NCBI GenBank assembly: GCA_002774315.1
Contig: PEYP01000096.1
Span: 1-7,093 of the forward strand
Origin: Candidatus Stahliibacteriota bacterium CG08_land_8_20_14_0_20_40_26
GTDB lineage: Bacteria; Hydrothermota; UBA3073
Length of the DNA stretch: 7,093 nt
Direction: 5' to 3'
Part shown: in pieces, positions 5,520 to 7,093 of the stretch
Layout of the letters: every line of letters begins with the position of its first letter
Position numbering within the stretch: the stretch's first letter is position 1
Made by a program: the position numbers and the translations under genes
Notes under the pieces: model-generated
What the model was told of the DNA's origin: nothing
What the model saw: only the letters and a program-made list of their open reading frames with translations
Database searches by the model: none

Positions 5520-5588
5520 TCGCGAAGTCCACTTAAAGTAATTACAAATCATTAGAAAGCGTAGTTTGATATATAAGAAAGGAATAAA

Positions 5589-6227
5589 ATGGATATCTTG
5601 AAGCAGATTGCAGAAAACTTAAGGCAAGGTAACGATAAGAAGGTATTAGAACTTACAAAGCAGGCAATAAAACAGAAAATACCATCAAAGGAGATTCTCG
5701 ATAATGGCCTAATTGCTGGAATGAATGTAATAGGTGAAAAATTCAAGGCGCATGAGATATTCCTTCCCGATGTATTGCTTGCTGCGAGGGCAATGTATGC
5801 AGGAATGGATGAATTGAAGCCAATACTGATCAAAGAGAGAGTTCCTACTATAGGAAAAGTGGTCATCGGCACGGTTCAGGGTGATCTGCATGACATTGGC
5901 AAGAACCTTGTTGGTATTATGCTAAAAGGCGCAGGTTTTGAAGTTATTGACCTTGGCAATGATGTCTCGCCTGAAAGATTCATAGAAGTTGCAAAAAAAG
6001 AAAATGCCAGGGTCATAGGTATGTCCGCCCTCCTCACAACAACTATGCTTGGTATGAAAAAAGTTATAGACCTTTTAAACAAACAGAGTTTATCCGGCGA
6101 AATAAAGACTATCATCGGTGGTGCCCCTGTGTCAGAAGAGTTTGCACGCGAAATAGGGGCAGATGCATATGGTTATGATTCCACTAGTGCAGTAGAGTGT
6201 GTGAAAAAACTCATAAAAATAAGTTGA
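5589..6227 (+). CDS. Corrinoid-binding methyl-carrier protein
   Basis: 212-residue cytosolic cobamide protein that shuttles the methyl group between methyltransferases, like MtbC, MttC, MtgC and the B12 modules of MetH. Residues 1 to about 85 are the helical cap domain (with AGMNVIGEKFKAHEIFLPD at 43-61). Residues 88-212 are the Rossmann-like B12-binding domain. GDLHDIGKN (98-106) is the DxHxxG signature, and His101 is the expected lower axial ligand to cobalt. MSALLTT (145-151) and GGAPVS (177-182) are the other nucleotide-tail contacts. The length is typical of stand-alone carriers. AAAGGA (5578-5583) lies 5 bases before the ATG. The stop is 1 base from the start of the next gene, indicating translational coupling with the homocysteine methyltransferase-type protein. 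It is the probable partner of the MttB homologue and client of the MetH-type activation protein upstream. Confidence 0.94.
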   Translation: MDILKQIAENLRQGNDKKVLELTKQAIKQKIPSKEILDNGLIAGMNVIGEKFKAHEIFLPDVLLAARAMYAGMDELKPILIKERVPTIGKVVIGTVQGDLHDIGKNLVGIMLKGAGFEVIDLGNDVSPERFIEVAKKENARVIGMSALLTTTMLGMKKVIDLLNKQSLSGEIKTIIGGAPVSEEFAREIGADAYGYDSTSAVECVKKLIKIS

Positions 6228-6228
6228 T

Positions 6229-7093
6229 ATGAAAAAAGTACTTGAACGCTCAAAAGAAGGGGAAATACTGGTTGCAGATGGTGCAATGGGAACAATGTTA
6301 ATAACACACCTTAAACTAGGTGAATGTCCTGAATCCATCAACCTTACACGCCCTGAGATATTAGAAGAGATTGCGAGCCTTTATCTTAACGCAGGTGCGG
6401 ATATAATCCAAACAAACACTTTTGGAGCATCTCCCTTAAAGCTCTCACTCTATTCCCTTGAACATAAAACAGAGGAAATAAATAGAAATGCTGTTCTCGC
6501 TGTTAGAGGGGTCGTGGGGAATCACGCATACATTTCTGCATCTTGCGGCCCAAGTGGTAGACTTTTAAAACCATACGGAGATACTGATTCCGAAGATGTC
6601 TATAATGCTTTCGAACGACAGATAAGAGCGGTAATTAACGCTGGTGCTGATATAATATGCATAGAGACTATGACCGATCTAAGAGAGGCAACACTGGCGA
6701 TTAAAGCTGCAAAGACCATCTCCCCTTCAACTCCTGTCATAGCAACTATGACATTTGATTCTACACCAAGGGGCTTTTACACGATAATGGGAGTAAATAT
6801 AGAAGAAGCTGTATTGGGTCTTGAGATGGCAGGAGCAGATATCATAGGCTCCAACTGCGGTAATGGCATAGAAAATATGATAAAAATAGCCCGGGAGTTC
6901 AAGAAATATAGTAACCTTCTCCTGATAATTCAACCCAATACAGGTCCCCCAAAATTGGAAGATGGCATACCTGTCTATCAGGAGACACCAGAATTTATTG
7001 CAGAAAAGGCTAAAGAACTGGTTGCCATAGGAGTATCAATAATTGGGGGCTGCTGTGGAACAACACCAGCACATACACGTGCCATAAGAAAAA
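6229..7093 (+). CDS. Homocysteine S-methyltransferase-type zinc protein, 3' end cut
   Basis: 288 codons are visible from ATG 6229 and the frame is still open at the window edge. It belongs to the homocysteine-binding TIM-barrel family (the N-terminal module of MetH; also MmuM and betaine-homocysteine methyltransferase). In this barrel Zn2+ activates the homocysteine thiol. Family marks are VADGAMGTML (15-24), GADIIQTNTFGA (57-68), ASCGPSGR (104-111), CIETMTDLREA (144-154), Cys210 in GSNCGNG, and Cys275-Cys276 in GGCCGTTP. Those three Cys are the expected zinc ligands. At Cys276 the module is nearly complete, so it is either a stand-alone protein of about 300 residues or the front of a longer MetH-like protein with a folate domain. 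It starts 1 base after the corrinoid gene, so the corrinoid protein is its likely methyl donor. It probably makes methionine, but another thiol acceptor cannot be ruled out. Confidence 0.91.
   Translation, partial: MKKVLERSKEGEILVADGAMGTMLITHLKLGECPESINLTRPEILEEIASLYLNAGADIIQTNTFGASPLKLSLYSLEHKTEEINRNAVLAVRGVVGNHAYISASCGPSGRLLKPYGDTDSEDVYNAFERQIRAVINAGADIICIETMTDLREATLAIKAAKTISPSTPVIATMTFDSTPRGFYTIMGVNIEEAVLGLEMAGADIIGSNCGNGIENMIKIAREFKKYSNLLLIIQPNTGPPKLEDGIPVYQETPEFIAEKAKELVAIGVSIIGGCCGTTPAHTRAIRK

Larger units (their letters stand above)
5284..5576. other. Repeat-filled gap between activation and corrinoid genes
   Basis: About 300 non-coding bases. In order they hold a double GC hairpin (5321-5354), a pyrimidine- and T-rich stretch (5361-5403), a composite palindromic element (5440-5519) and a plain AT-rich leader to the corrinoid gene. 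No credible gene on either strand. Such a gap is unusual inside what otherwise looks like one functional unit and may split it into two transcripts. Confidence 0.6.

Overview
The window looks like chromosomal DNA of an uncultured anaerobic bacterium. By eye it is AT-rich (roughly 38% G+C). It has bacterial Shine-Dalgarno sites (a near-perfect AGGAGGTGAT at 2494), bacterial-type -10/-35 candidates, and intergenic spaces full of short palindromes and 7-8 bp tandem arrays. That repeat style, together with corrinoid methyl-transfer genes, is what I would expect of an anaerobe from a little-cultured phylum. The phylum cannot be fixed from this sequence. All genes are on the + strand.

Layout. Bases 2-931 hold the 3' part of an aldo/keto reductase gene whose start lies before the window. 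A 160-base gap with two perfect hairpins leads to asnA (1091-2164), ammonia-dependent asparagine synthetase. An approximately 340-base non-coding stretch follows; it carries an octamer array and a plausible promoter. Next is a small gene (2508-2930) for a DUF6506-like protein with an unusual Lys/Arg-rich tail, and that tail has its own well-placed Shine-Dalgarno and ATG inside the gene. Bases 2931-3048 are a run of related heptamers and octamers.

From 3064 to the right edge is a corrinoid methyl-transfer cluster. It contains a non-pyrrolysine MttB-family methyltransferase (3064-4521), a free-standing MetH-type reactivation protein (4579-5283), a two-domain corrinoid-binding protein (5589-6227) and, 1 base later, a homocysteine S-methyltransferase-type protein (6229 to beyond 7093). 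Together these resemble a modular, taken-apart methionine synthase with an MttB-type entry point. The MttB homologue would demethylate a methylated (probably quaternary) amine onto Co(I) of the corrinoid protein. The zinc enzyme would pass the methyl to homocysteine or another thiol. The activation protein would rescue Co(II) by reductive methylation with AdoMet. The amine substrate and the final acceptor are not determined by the sequence.

The 305-base gap between the activation gene and the corrinoid gene holds GC-rich hairpins and a palindromic repeat family with the consensus AAGSTTGTAGGCAC. A 30-base copy of that repeat at 4511-4540 supplies the last codons and stop of the MttB gene. It recurs in exact inverse orientation at 5490-5519, so the activation gene sits between perfect inverted repeats.
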